Source: Desulfofundulus salinus | GTDB taxonomy: Bacteria > Bacillota > Desulfotomaculia > Desulfotomaculales > Desulfovirgulaceae | Length of the DNA stretch: 64,000 nt | Direction of reading: 5' to 3' | NCBI RefSeq assembly: GCF_003627965.1 | Contig: NZ_RBWE01000001.1 | Location: forward strand, 601,381 to 665,380 | Part shown: positions 1 through 7,874 of the stretch, piece after piece | Layout: every line of letters begins with the position of its first letter | How positions within the stretch are numbered: position 1 is the first letter of the stretch | Notes under the pieces: model-generated | Databases searched by the model: none | Seen by the model: the letters and a program-made list of their open reading frames with translations, nothing else | What the model was told of the DNA's origin: nothing | Program-made: the position numbers and the translations under genes

Positions 1-457
1 GGCCATTGCCGGTGGTTTCACCCTGGAGGATCACATGTTCAAGGGACTGGCTATTGGTGCTCCCTACGTGAAAGCCATCGGCATGGCCCGCTCGCCCCTG
101 ACGGCGGCCATGGTAGGTAAGACCGTGGGCGAAGCTGTAAAATCCGGCAAGGTGCCCAATGAGTACAAGAAATACGGTGAGTCCCTTGAGCAGGTCTTCA
201 TTGCTGCCAGCGAGCTGAAGGAAAAACTGGGTGCCGAAGCCTTTGAAAAACTGCCCGTGGGAGCCATCGGTGTCTACACTTACTTTGAGCGGCTGGCCCA
301 GGGCCTGCGGCAGTTCATGTGCGGCGCCCGCAAGTTTGCCCTGTCCTACATCACCCGGGACGATGTGACCGCCCTGACCAGGGAAGCAGCTGAAATTACC
401 GGCATCAGGTACGTCATGGATGTGGATGCCGAAGAGGTTGAAGAAATTTTAGGTTAA
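1..457 (+). CDS. FMN-binding glutamate synthase-like protein, C-terminal part (5' truncated by window)
   Basis: The frame is open from base 2 (reading AIAGG...) to the TAA at 455-457, so only about 151 C-terminal residues are visible and the start is outside the window. The visible part (GLAIGAPYVKAIGMARSP, then GARKFALSYITRDDV) resembles the end of stand-alone FMN-binding glutamate synthase-family proteins, in which an FMN barrel transfers electrons and ammonia to 2-oxoglutarate or a related acceptor. The neighbourhood (ANTAR regulator, two glutamine synthetases, glutamate synthase modules) fits a nitrogen role. No cofactor-binding motif can be checked because the N-terminal part is missing; substrate is unproven. 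Confidence 0.6.
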   Translation, partial: AIAGGFTLEDHMFKGLAIGAPYVKAIGMARSPLTAAMVGKTVGEAVKSGKVPNEYKKYGESLEQVFIAASELKEKLGAEAFEKLPVGAIGVYTYFERLAQGLRQFMCGARKFALSYITRDDVTALTREAAEITGIRYVMDVDAEEVEEILG

Positions 458-470
458 CACTAAAAAACTG

Positions 471-499
471 TTGCCAAGGGCCGGGGTACGGATTATAAT
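471..499 (+). promoter_or_regulatory. Sigma-A type promoter for the ANTAR regulator
   Basis: A TTGCCA hexamer at 471-476 and TATAAT at 494-499 are separated by 17 bases, close to the vegetative consensus. The transcript would begin just upstream of the two hexaloop hairpins and terminator at 526-602, as expected for an attenuated gene. Confidence 0.65.
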
Positions 500-525
500 A
501 AAAACATGCCAAAGGTTTATTTGTA

Positions 526-602
526 GGGTACAATGATGTGCCCGGCTATGAACAGGCAATGACGCCCTCGACAGGCCATACGGCCTTGAAGAGGGCATTT
601 TT
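526..602 (+). promoter_or_regulatory. ANTAR-type two-hairpin antitermination leader before the regulator gene
   Basis: Hairpin 1 has a 6-bp stem (526-531 with 538-543, one T-G pair) and loop AATGAT (532-537). Hairpin 2 has stem GGC/GCC (555-557, 564-566) and loop AATGAC (558-563). Both loops have A at position 1 and G at position 4, the hallmark of RNAs bound by ANTAR proteins. The 3' arm of hairpin 2 is also the 5' arm of a terminator (GCCCTC 564-569 with GAGGGC 591-596, then ATTTTT), so the two are mutually exclusive. The adjacent gene encodes an ANTAR protein, so autoregulation is the simple reading. Confidence 0.8.
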
Positions 603-687
603 CTTCCCGGGAAGGTGGTATTTTTTCCAGTAGTCCGGCAACGCCCGGCGGATTGGTTACCAGGAACAATTTGGGAGGAAAATCTCC

Positions 688-1269
688 ATGGCGGAACAGA
701 GAATAGTGCTGGTAGATAGCGATGCCACCTGGAGAAAGTCCATTAAAGCCGTGCTCACCAAGCTGGGATACTGGGTCGTGGGTGAGGCATCGGATGGCCT
801 TTCGGGCCTCAAGCTGGTGCGCAGCCGGCAGCCGGATCTGCTGATCATCGAGGCCGGGGTGCCGGGCATGGACGGGCTGGAAGTGGCACGCATTCTCCAT
901 GAGGATAAATTGGCCCCAGTGGTCGTGCTGGTTAACTCCATGAGTCCCGGCCTTTTAGAGAAAGCCAAAGAGGCGCGGGTATCGGCCCTCCTGACCAAGC
1001 CGGTGGATGAAAGTACCCTGTTGTCCGCCGTGGAACTGGCCCTGGCCAACTACCAGGAAATCATCAAGCTGGAAAGCCAGGTCCAGGAATTAAAGGAAGC
1101 CCTGGAAACCCGTAAATTGGTAGAAAAAGCCAAGGGAATCCTGATGGAGACACTGGGACTCACGGAAGCCGAGGCATTCCGGCGCATGCAAAAAAGCAGC
1201 ATGGACAAACGCATTTCCATGCGTCAGGTTGCCGAAGCCATCATCCTGGCCCACAACTTAAAAAGTTAA
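688..1269 (+). CDS. ANTAR-domain antitermination regulator with Asp-to-Glu receiver domain
   Basis: This 193-residue protein has a receiver domain (about 1-120), a helical linker (about 122-135) and a C-terminal ANTAR three-helix RNA-binding domain (about 135-190; KAKGILMETLGLTEAEAFRRM is typical). ANTAR proteins of the AmiR/NasT/EutV group stabilise two-hairpin RNA leaders and prevent termination. The receiver keeps D10, D12 and the TKP lysine, but the phospho-acceptor position is Glu55 (LLIIEAGVPGMDG), so phosphorylation as in ordinary response regulators is unlikely. ATG at 688 follows GGGAGG. No histidine kinase is nearby. Matching leaders precede this gene, both glnA genes and the gene at 4580, which makes nitrogen assimilation its likely target set. 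Confidence 0.9.
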   Translation: MAEQRIVLVDSDATWRKSIKAVLTKLGYWVVGEASDGLSGLKLVRSRQPDLLIIEAGVPGMDGLEVARILHEDKLAPVVVLVNSMSPGLLEKAKEARVSALLTKPVDESTLLSAVELALANYQEIIKLESQVQELKEALETRKLVEKAKGILMETLGLTEAEAFRRMQKSSMDKRISMRQVAEAIILAHNLKS

Positions 1270-1358
1270 GGTATAATGACGTACCAAAAAATGGGCAAAG
1301 GCGCCCTGTGGGGAATTAAGTCAGTATGAACTATTCCCTTGGGGCGCCTTTCCATTTT
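1270..1358 (+). promoter_or_regulatory. ANTAR-type antitermination leader of first glnA
   Basis: Hairpin 1: GGTAT (1270-1274) with GTACC (1281-1285), loop AATGAC. Hairpin 2: GGGC (1293-1296) with GCCC (1303-1306), loop AAAGGC. Both loops have A1 and G4. The second hairpin overlaps the 5' arm of a 10-bp terminator stem (AAAGGCGCCC 1297-1306 with GGGCGCCTTT 1342-1351), followed by a T-rich stretch. The ATG at 1326 inside this terminator is not the glnA start. Confidence 0.82.
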
Positions 1359-1385
1359 GAAAAATTTCAAGAAGGTGGTTGTTTT

Positions 1386-2717
1386 ATGGACGAAGCAATT
1401 AAAAAAGAAGTACTGGCCAAAGCGAGGGAAATGGGCGTAAAGTTCATCCGCCTGCAGTTCACCGACATTCTCGGTGTGCTCAAGAACATGGCCATCACCG
1501 TGGAACAGCTGGAAAAGGCCCTGGACGGGGAGCTGATGTTTGACGGCTCTTCCATTCACGGATTTACCCGTATTGAAGAGTCCGATATGTACCTTCGTCC
1601 CGATCCCAAAACCTTTGCCGTATTTCCCTGGCGTCCCCGGGACGGTGCCGTGGCCCGCCTCATGTGCGATGTCTATAATCCCGACGGCACTCCTTATGCC
1701 GGCTGCCCCCGCAACACCCTCAAGCGGGTACTGGCCCAGGCGGCGGAAATGGGCTTTACCATGAATGTGGGACCCGAGCTGGAATTCTTCCTTTTCCAGG
1801 TGGATTCCGAGGGACGTCCCACCCTGCGCACCCACGATAAGGCCGGTTACTTCGACCTCAGCCCTGTGGATCTGGGGGAGAACGCCCGCCGGGCTATGGT
1901 GCTTACCCTGGAAGAAATGGGTTTTGAAATTGAGGCCTCCCACCACGAGGTGGCTCCCGGCCAGCATGAGATTGACTTTAAGTATTCCGATGCCCTGGAT
2001 TGTGCCGATAAAATTGTGACCTTCAAATTTGTGGTGCGGACCATTGCTCAGCGGCACGGTTTGCATGCCACGTTCATGCCCAAGCCCGTCTATGGCATTA
2101 ATGGCAGCGGCATGCACACCAACCAGTCCCTCTTCCGGGGGAACGAAAATGCTTTCTATGACCCTTCCGCCCCCGACGGGTTGAGTGATATTGCCCGCTA
2201 CTACATCGGCGGTCTAATGAAGCATGCCCGGGCCCTGGCCGCGGTAACCAACCCCACGGTAAACTCCTATAAACGTCTGGTGCCCGGTTATGAGGCCCCG
2301 GTTTATATTGCCTGGTCGGGGCGCAACCGCAGCCCGCTCATCCGCATCCCGGCCAAGCGGGGCATGTCCACCCGCATTGAGCTGCGCAACCCCGACCCAT
2401 CCTGCAACCCCTACCTGGCCCTGGCGGTCTGTCTGGCGGCCGGCCTGGATGGGATTAAAAACCGCATTGAGCCGCCGCCTCCCTGTGATCGCAACATTTA
2501 CGAGATGACCGCTGCCGAGCGGCGGGAACTGGGTATCGAGAGCCTGCCCGCCAGCCTGGAGGAAGCCCTGCAGGAACTGGCCAGGGATGAAGTGATCAGG
2601 GGAGCTCTTGGTGAAGACATTTACACCAAGTTTGTCGAGGCCAAACAAAAGGAATGGGAAAATTACCGCGTCCAGGTTCACCCCTGGGAAATTGAAGAGT
2701 ATCTAACCAGGTTTTAA
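1386..2717 (+). CDS. glnA: Glutamine synthetase, GSI-alpha type (first copy)
   Basis: Makes glutamine from glutamate, ammonia and ATP in the cytosol. The 443-residue length is that of the short Gram-positive GSI-alpha class, which lacks the adenylylation insertion. Visible landmarks are the beta-grasp segment FDGSSIHGF (near residue 53), the [11 protein letters not shown] metal-binding strand, [28 protein letters not shown] and [17 protein letters not shown] chose ATG 1386 (preceded by AAGGTGG at 1371-1377) over the longer frame from 1326: it gives exactly the length of the second copy and 1326 lies in the leader terminator. Expression is probably set by the ANTAR leader at 1270-1358. Confidence 0.95.
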   Translation: MDEAIKKEVLAKAREMGVKFIRLQFTDILGVLKNMAITVEQLEKALDGELMFDGSSIHGFTRIEESDMYLRPDPKTFAVFPWRPRDGAVARLMCDVYNPDGTPYAGCPRNTLKRVLAQAAEMGFTMNVGPELEFFLFQVDSEGRPTLRTHDKAGYFDLSPVDLGENARRAMVLTLEEMGFEIEASHHEVAPGQHEIDFKYSDALDCADKIVTFKFVVRTIAQRHGLHATFMPKPVYGINGSGMHTNQSLFRGNENAFYDPSAPDGLSDIARYYIGGLMKHARALAAVTNPTVNSYKRLVPGYEAPVYIAWSGRNRSPLIRIPAKRGMSTRIELRNPDPSCNPYLALAVCLAAGLDGIKNRIEPPPPCDRNIYEMTAAERRELGIESLPASLEEALQELARDEVIRGALGEDIYTKFVEAKQKEWENYRVQVHPWEIEEYLTRF

Positions 2718-2745
2718 ACAGGTTTTGTTACCATCCTCCTAATAG

Positions 2746-2777
2746 CCCTGCCGGGGATACACCGGTAGGGTGTTTTT
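2746..2777 (+). terminator. Rho-independent terminator after first glnA
   Basis: The arms CCCTGCCGG and CCGGTAGGG flank the loop GGATACA and are followed by TGTTTTTT. It separates the two glnA genes into different transcription units, consistent with the separate promoter at 2814-2841. Confidence 0.75.
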
Positions 2778-2813
2778 TCCAGGGCAAAAAATTTGTCAAA
2801 AAGCCCTTTTCTT

Positions 2814-2841
2814 TTGAGGTATTTATGGTATATACTATAAA
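2814..2841 (+). promoter_or_regulatory. Promoter of second glnA
   Basis: TTGAGG at 2814-2819 and TATAAA at 2836-2841 with a 16-base spacer lie between the terminator of the first glnA and the ANTAR-type leader of the second. Confidence 0.5.
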
Positions 2842-2874
2842 CTAGCTTTAAAATAATGGTGCAAGAACATAATT

Positions 2875-2957
2875 CGGGTACGATGTTGTATCCGGGAGGG
2901 GCAATGGGGCCCACATACAGCAGGTGAATCATAATCCTGCAGGTGTGGCCTTTTTTT
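2875..2957 (+). promoter_or_regulatory. ANTAR-type antitermination leader of second glnA, first loop atypical
   Basis: Hairpin 1 pairs 2875-2881 with 2888-2894 (7 bp, one G-T pair) around the six-base loop GATGTT, which keeps G at position 4 but has G instead of A at position 1. Hairpin 2 is GGGC/GCCC (2899-2902, 2909-2912) with a conforming loop AATGGG. The 3' arm of hairpin 2 overlaps a terminator running from GGCCC (2908-2912) to GTGGCC (2945-2950) and seven T residues. Confidence 0.75.
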
Positions 2958-3003
2958 CGTAAATAGCCCCCGGTGTTTTTTGAAGGGAGAGGTGTAAGGG
3001 CCC

Positions 3004-4335
3004 GTGGCTCAGTTGACTAACGATGATGTAAGGCACCTGGCCAAAGAACTGGGAGTAAAATTTATCCGCCTGCAGTTTACCGATATTTTCGGAGTATTAA
3101 AAAACGTATCCATTACCGTGGAACAGCTGGACAAGGCTTTAAACGGAGAGCTTATGTTCGACGGCTCTTCCATTGAAGGTTTTGTCCGTATCGAAGAATC
3201 GGACATGTACTTGCGTCCCGACCCGGCCACCTTTGTGGTCTTTCCCTGGCGCCCCCGGGACGGGGCGGTGGCCCGGTTGATATGTGACATTTATAACGCC
3301 GATGGGACGCCCTTTATCGGCGACCCCCGTTACGTGCTCAAGCGTGTTATAGCCGAAGCCCGGGAAATGGGTTTTACCATGAACGTGGGGCCCGAGGCGG
3401 AGTTTTTCCTCTTCCACGTAGACAGTGACGGCCGTCCCACTACCATCACCCACGACCGGGCGGGCTATTTTGACCTGACGCCCGTGGATTTGGGTGAAGA
3501 TGCCCGGCGGGACATGGTCCTCACCCTGGAGCAGATGGGTTTTGAAATCGAGGCTTCCCACCATGAGGTGGCTCCCGGGCAGCACGAAATTGATTTTAAA
3601 TATGCCGATGCCCTGGATACCGCCGACAAGGTGGTCACCTTTAAGTTTGTGGTACGCACCATCGCCCAGAGGCACGGGCTGCATGCCTCCTTCATGCCCA
3701 AGCCCATATTCGGCATAGCCGGTTCGGGAATGCACTTAAACCAGTCCCTCATGAAAAACGGGGAGAATGCCTTTTACGATCCCCAGGCACCCCTGCAGTT
3801 GAGCGATACGGCCCTGTATTACATCGGCGGCTTGATGAAGCACGCGCGGGCCATTGCCGCCATAACCAACCCGACGGTAAACTCGTACAAGCGTCTGGTT
3901 TCCGGTTACGAGGCACCGGTGTATATCGCCTGGTCCTCCCGCAACCGCAGCCCCCTCATCCGTATTCCGGCCAAACGGGGCCAGTCAACCCGCATCGAGC
4001 TGCGCAGCCCGGACCCGTCCTGCAACCCGTACCTGGCCCTGGCAGTGTGCCTGGCGGCGGGGCTGGACGGCATTAAAAACCGCATTTTGCCTCCGCCGCC
4101 CTGTGATTGCAACATTTATGAAATGAGTGCCAGGGAACGGGAGGAGCGGGGCATCGGCTGCCTGCCCGAGAGTTTGAAGGAAGCCCTGGATGAGCTGGAG
4201 CGGGACGAGGTGATCAAGGAAGCTCTCGGCCCCCACGTGTTCAGCCGTTTTATGGAGGCCAAGCGCATTGAATGGGACCGTTACCGCGTGCAGGTACATC
4301 CCTGGGAGATTGAAGAGTACCTGACCAAGTATTAA
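3004..4335 (+). CDS. glnA: Glutamine synthetase, GSI-alpha type (second copy)
   Basis: A second 443-residue glutamine synthetase, collinear with the first copy and clearly its paralogue. Landmarks repeat with small changes: [44 protein letters not shown] and [11 protein letters not shown]. It starts at GTG 3004, preceded by the purine-rich GAAGGGAGAGG, giving MAQLTNDD. No adenylylation-type insertion is present. The two copies have separate leaders, so they may respond differently; the first loop of this copy's leader is atypical. Whether both are catalytic cannot be settled here, but no key residue is obviously missing from either. Confidence 0.95.
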   Translation: MAQLTNDDVRHLAKELGVKFIRLQFTDIFGVLKNVSITVEQLDKALNGELMFDGSSIEGFVRIEESDMYLRPDPATFVVFPWRPRDGAVARLICDIYNADGTPFIGDPRYVLKRVIAEAREMGFTMNVGPEAEFFLFHVDSDGRPTTITHDRAGYFDLTPVDLGEDARRDMVLTLEQMGFEIEASHHEVAPGQHEIDFKYADALDTADKVVTFKFVVRTIAQRHGLHASFMPKPIFGIAGSGMHLNQSLMKNGENAFYDPQAPLQLSDTALYYIGGLMKHARAIAAITNPTVNSYKRLVSGYEAPVYIAWSSRNRSPLIRIPAKRGQSTRIELRSPDPSCNPYLALAVCLAAGLDGIKNRILPPPPCDCNIYEMSAREREERGIGCLPESLKEALDELERDEVIKEALGPHVFSRFMEAKRIEWDRYRVQVHPWEIEEYLTKY

Positions 4336-4416
4336 GCTTGCTCGCTCCAGGCCGGAGCACCGGACGACGAGGAACGCCCGCTACCCGAAGTGTGCGACAT
4401 AATAAAACAAACGAAA

Positions 4417-4528
4417 CCGGCACAACGGTGTGCCGGGGCAACGAGGGCAACGAGGCCCACGTGCAGGTCACCTTTCGAGGAGGAAAATATCCATTTCCAT
4501 CCCACAGGCCTGCCGTGGGCTTTTTTTT
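4417..4528 (+). promoter_or_regulatory. ANTAR-type antitermination leader of glutamate synthase cluster
   Basis: Hairpin 1 is a perfect 7-bp stem, CCGGCAC (4417-4423) with GTGCCGG (4430-4436), loop AACGGT. Hairpin 2 is GGGC (4445-4448) with GCCC (4455-4458), loop AACGAG. Both loops have A1 and G4. The 3' arm of hairpin 2 begins a long terminator: GCCCACG-T-GCAGG (4455-4467) pairs with CCTGCCGTGGGC (4509-4520), one bulged T, followed by eight T residues. This is the clearest of the four leaders. Confidence 0.85.
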
Positions 4529-4579
4529 ACTCTTTTTAACCACCTTAGTCTATAGTCTATCGGGGAAGGAGCGACGGAA

Positions 4580-5026
4580 ATGCCTCGAGTTGTGGTCAAG
4601 CCGGAAGTCTGTATTGGTTGCCACCTGTGTGAGGTCTGGTGCGTGGTGGCACATTCACGCAGTAAAAACATTCTCAAAGCATTTCTCCATGAAACACCAC
4701 GGCCGGTACCCCGGGTGGTGGTGGAAGAAAACCTACCCTTTACCCTCCCCGTGCATTGCCGGCACTGTATCGAACCGTCCTGCGTGGAGGCATGCATCAG
4801 TGGGGCACTGTACAGGGACCCCCTCACAGGCCGGGTGGAACACGACGCCGACCGCTGTGTGGGCTGCTACAGCTGCGTTATGGCCTGTCCCTACGGGGCA
4901 GTGGTCATTGATGAAGTCAACCGCAAAATAGCCAGGTGCGATCTGTGTAAGGAAATGGGAGAACCGGCCTGCGTGAAGCAGTGTCCCAACCGGGCACTGG
5001 TTTATCAGGACTCGTTCACCAGTTAG
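4580..5026 (+). CDS. Four-cluster ferredoxin-like subunit of split glutamate synthase
   Basis: A 148-residue iron-sulfur protein with four cysteine groups: C11-x2-C14-x2-C17-x3-C21, CRHCIEPSCVEAC, CVGCYSCVMAC and CDLCKEMGEPACVKQC. The pattern matches the electron-transfer subunits of the DmsB/HycB type and ferredoxin modules found beside archaeal-type glutamate synthases. It probably passes electrons between the flavoprotein encoded next (starts 16 bases downstream) and the FMN subunit at 7875. ATG 4580 is preceded by GGAAGGAG. It is first in the operon and lies directly behind the ANTAR-type leader. Confidence 0.8.
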   Translation: MPRVVVKPEVCIGCHLCEVWCVVAHSRSKNILKAFLHETPRPVPRVVVEENLPFTLPVHCRHCIEPSCVEACISGALYRDPLTGRVEHDADRCVGCYSCVMACPYGAVVIDEVNRKIARCDLCKEMGEPACVKQCPNRALVYQDSFTS

Positions 5027-5041
5027 GCAAGGAGGAAGCTT

Positions 5042-6349
5042 ATGGAGAGGTTTGATTATCTGATCATTGGTAACTCGGTAGGTGCGGTGGGTTGCATTGA
5101 AACCCTGCGTTCTTTCGATAAAGGTGGTTCCATAGCTGTTATCGGGGAAGAACCTCACCATGTCTATTCCCGGGCTCTGCTGCCCTATTACCTGGATCAG
5201 GAAGTGCCCGTGGAGAAAATGCTCTACCGCCCGGTGGATTTCTATGAGCGTCTGGGAGTTACCCCTGTGCTCGGCCGGCGGGTGGTTGGCCTGGATACGG
5301 CCGGACACGTGGTAAAGCTGGATGACGGCCGGACCATCTCCTATGGAAAACTGCTGCTGGCCACCGGCGGGCGACCCATTGTACCCCCCATACCGGGACT
5401 GGATACGGAAAAGGAGAACATCTGTAACTTTGTGGCGTTGCAGGACCTGCAGCGCATCAGCCGGTTGCTCCCGTCGGCCGGGCGGGTGGTGGTGCTCGGT
5501 GGGGGGATCATCGGCCTTATGGCTGCCGAGGCACTGCATAAAAAGGGTCTGGAGGTCGGCGTGGTGGAACTGGCTCCCCGGGTGCTGGCGCCGGTGGTGG
5601 ATGAGTTTACCTCCCGGTTGATTGAGGAGGCCTTCCGCCGGTCCGGCGTGGCCATATATACCGGAACCACCTTTAAAGAAGTCCAGGGCGGGGAGCGGGC
5701 CACCGGAGTGGTGCTCACCGACGGTACTTCCCTCCCCTGCGACCTGCTGGTGGTGGCCGTGGGTGTGGTCCCCCGGGTGGATCTGGCCAGGGAAGCCGGA
5801 CTGGCCGTGAACCGGGGTATTCTGGTGAATCAACAGATGGAAACATCCGCTGCCGATGTTTATGCCTGTGGAGACTGCGCCGAAGTTTACGACTTCCTGA
5901 TGGGTAACCGGCGCGTGCTCCCCCTGTGGCCCAATGCCTACGCCGGCGGCCGGGTGGCCGCGTACAACATGCTGGGTATGAAGCGGGAATATGACCGGGC
6001 CACCTCCATGAATGCCATGCACTTTTTCGACCTGAACATTATCACGGCCGGTCTCAACACGGCAGGTGAAAAGGATGGCTTTGAGGTTATCAGCCGTTTT
6101 GATGCCGGCTCCCGCAGCTACCGGAGGTTTGTGTTGAAGGACGACCGCATTCACGGGTTTACCCTGGTGACCGGGATTGCCCGGGCGGGCATCTTCCTTC
6201 ACCTGATGCGCCGGGGTTGCGCCGTTACTTCCTTTAAAGAGAAGCTCCTGGAGGGGGAATTCGGTTACCTGACCATTCCGGAAGGCCTGAGACGGGAGCT
6301 ACTGATCGATGAAGGAGTGATGAGCGAACATGCAGCCGCAAATCAGTGA
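5042..6349 (+). CDS. FAD/NAD(P)H-dependent oxidoreductase of the glutamate synthase cluster
   Basis: A 435-residue pyridine-nucleotide flavoprotein of the rubredoxin/nitrite-reductase type. An N-terminal dinucleotide fold (YLIIGNSVGAVG) is followed by LLLATGGRP, a second nucleotide fold for NAD(P)H (RVVVLGGGIIGLMAAEAL, about 150-170) and the FAD-closing motif DVYACGDCAE. By context it likely replaces GltD as electron entry to the split glutamate synthase. It sits 16 bases after the ferredoxin gene, with GGAGG just before ATG 5042, and overlaps the next gene by 20 bases, so the three are co-transcribed. NADH versus NADPH preference cannot be read from sequence alone. Confidence 0.82.
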   Translation: MERFDYLIIGNSVGAVGCIETLRSFDKGGSIAVIGEEPHHVYSRALLPYYLDQEVPVEKMLYRPVDFYERLGVTPVLGRRVVGLDTAGHVVKLDDGRTISYGKLLLATGGRPIVPPIPGLDTEKENICNFVALQDLQRISRLLPSAGRVVVLGGGIIGLMAAEALHKKGLEVGVVELAPRVLAPVVDEFTSRLIEEAFRRSGVAIYTGTTFKEVQGGERATGVVLTDGTSLPCDLLVVAVGVVPRVDLAREAGLAVNRGILVNQQMETSAADVYACGDCAEVYDFLMGNRRVLPLWPNAYAGGRVAAYNMLGMKREYDRATSMNAMHFFDLNIITAGLNTAGEKDGFEVISRFDAGSRSYRRFVLKDDRIHGFTLVTGIARAGIFLHLMRRGCAVTSFKEKLLEGEFGYLTIPEGLRRELLIDEGVMSEHAAANQ

Positions 6350-7469
6350 GCGTTATCTGCCTGAAAAAGATTCCCAGGCCTGCGGTTTGTTTGGAGTAAT
6401 GAACACGGCCGGGGAAAGGTTTGGCGGGGAAATGGCCATAAATGCCATGGTAAACATGAAGGTTCGGGGTAACGGCCTGGGCGGCGGTTTTGCTATTTAC
6501 GGGCTTTACCCGGAGTACAGGGATTATTACGCCCTGCACATCATGTTTGAGCGTCATCAACTGGGGGCCAAAGAAATAGTGGATGAATTTCTGGCCGACC
6601 ATTTCCACGTGGTCTATGATGAAGAAATCCCCACCAATAAAAAGGCAACGGTTCTGAACCCGCCGGTGGTGTGGCGTTATTTCGTATCTCCCCGGCAACA
6701 ACTGGAAGAAGAAAATAACCTGTCAGATGATGAGTTCGTGGTGGAAAAAGTGATGTACATCAACACCCGGATCGATGGTGCTTACGTCTTTTCTTCCGGG
6801 AAGGACATGGGCGTTTTTAAAGGGGTGGGTTTCCCCGAGGAGATTGCCGATTATTTCATGCTTGACCGGTTGTATAAAGGATACATCTGGACCGCCCACA
6901 GCCGTTTCCCCACCAATACGCCCGGATGGTGGGGCGGGGCACACCCTTTTTCCATCCTGGACTGGACGGTGGTGCATAACGGTGAGATTTCCTCCTACGG
7001 CACCAACCGGCGTTATCTGGAAATGTTTGGCTACTACTGTACCCTTTATACGGATACGGAAGTGATGGCCTATGCCGTGGACCTGCTCATGCGCCGGCAG
7101 GGCCTGCCCATAGAGGTGGTGTCCAGGATCTTCGCCGCCCCCATGTGGGACATCATTGAGCATATGGAACCGGAACGCCGGGAGCTTTATAAGACCCTGC
7201 GCATGGCCTACGCCCCTCTGCTGATGAACGGCCCCTTTACGGTTATCGTCGCCCATCATAACGAAATGTTCGGCCTGACCGACCGCATCAGGCTGCGGCC
7301 AATTACAGCTGCCGCGGCGGGGGATTTTGTCTTTCTTTCTTCCGAAGAGGCGTCCATCCGGGCCGTGGCTCCCCGGCTGGACCTGGCCTGGACGCCGCCG
7401 GGGGGCGAGCCGGTAGTGGCCCGGCTGCATACCAGGGACCATCTGGCCAGCCTGGCCCGTGCAGTGTAA
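6330..7469 (+). CDS. Glutamate synthase glutamine amidotransferase subunit
   Basis: A 379-residue class II amidotransferase, equivalent to the N-terminal domain of bacterial GltB but encoded separately as in archaeal-type enzymes. The catalytic cysteine is Cys18 in QACGLFGVMN, so a 17-residue leader would be removed to expose it. Other class II signs are WTAHSRFPTNTPGWWGGAHPF and VVHNGEISSYGTNRRYLE. It releases ammonia from glutamine for the FMN subunit at 7875. ATG 6330 lies within the 3' end of the flavoprotein gene. A 405-base gap with a long palindrome separates it from the next subunit. Confidence 0.88.
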   Translation: MQPQISERYLPEKDSQACGLFGVMNTAGERFGGEMAINAMVNMKVRGNGLGGGFAIYGLYPEYRDYYALHIMFERHQLGAKEIVDEFLADHFHVVYDEEIPTNKKATVLNPPVVWRYFVSPRQQLEEENNLSDDEFVVEKVMYINTRIDGAYVFSSGKDMGVFKGVGFPEEIADYFMLDRLYKGYIWTAHSRFPTNTPGWWGGAHPFSILDWTVVHNGEISSYGTNRRYLEMFGYYCTLYTDTEVMAYAVDLLMRRQGLPIEVVSRIFAAPMWDIIEHMEPERRELYKTLRMAYAPLLMNGPFTVIVAHHNEMFGLTDRIRLRPITAAAAGDFVFLSSEEASIRAVAPRLDLAWTPPGGEPVVARLHTRDHLASLARAV

Positions 7470-7520
7470 AGTTAATAAGGTACCCAGGCACCTTACTAAC
7501 GTTATTCAGTGAACCCGGTT

Positions 7521-7774
7521 GGATGCGGCGCTGTCCCCGCTTACTCCAATGCTCCGCGCCGACAGCACCGCGGCTCGCTTCGGGCCGGCTCTGGCTCTCT
7601 GCGGATTGCTCGCCACTAATCATTCTTCGTTGATACCTCTTGAAACAATATGTTTAAAAGGTCTTCTTCCGAGTAGTTCGTCGTGCGTCCTCGAGAGCCG
7701 AGCCGGCAGCCTCGCTTCACCGGGTGCTGTTACCGGCGCTTCGCAAGTCGTTCGCTCCGGACAGCGCCGCATCC
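7521..7774. repeat. Long imperfect palindrome in gap between glutamate synthase genes
   Basis: A perfect 16-base inverted repeat, GGATGCGGCGCTGTCC at 7521-7536 and its complement at 7759-7774, bounds a roughly 250-base segment whose arms continue to match imperfectly inward (for example CGCCGACAGCACC opposite GGGTGCTGTTACCGGCG). The whole 7470-7874 gap contains no convincing gene. The segment could fold into a large hairpin and resembles a non-coding intergenic element more than a terminator; no T-run follows. A 6-bp stem, TAAGGT/ACCTTA, lies just upstream near 7475-7500. Confidence 0.6.
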
Positions 7775-7874
7775 TCCTCATAACGGTTTTATTGAATATT
7801 CACTTAATTAACTTATGTTAACTTATGTGCTGACCGGCATTTAACAAGATCACACATAATGAGGGTGAGATAGC

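Noticed and set aside
1326..1385. In-frame ATG 60 bases upstream of the first glnA start
   Set aside because: It lies inside the leader terminator, has no ribosome site, and would give a tail absent from the paralogue at 3004.
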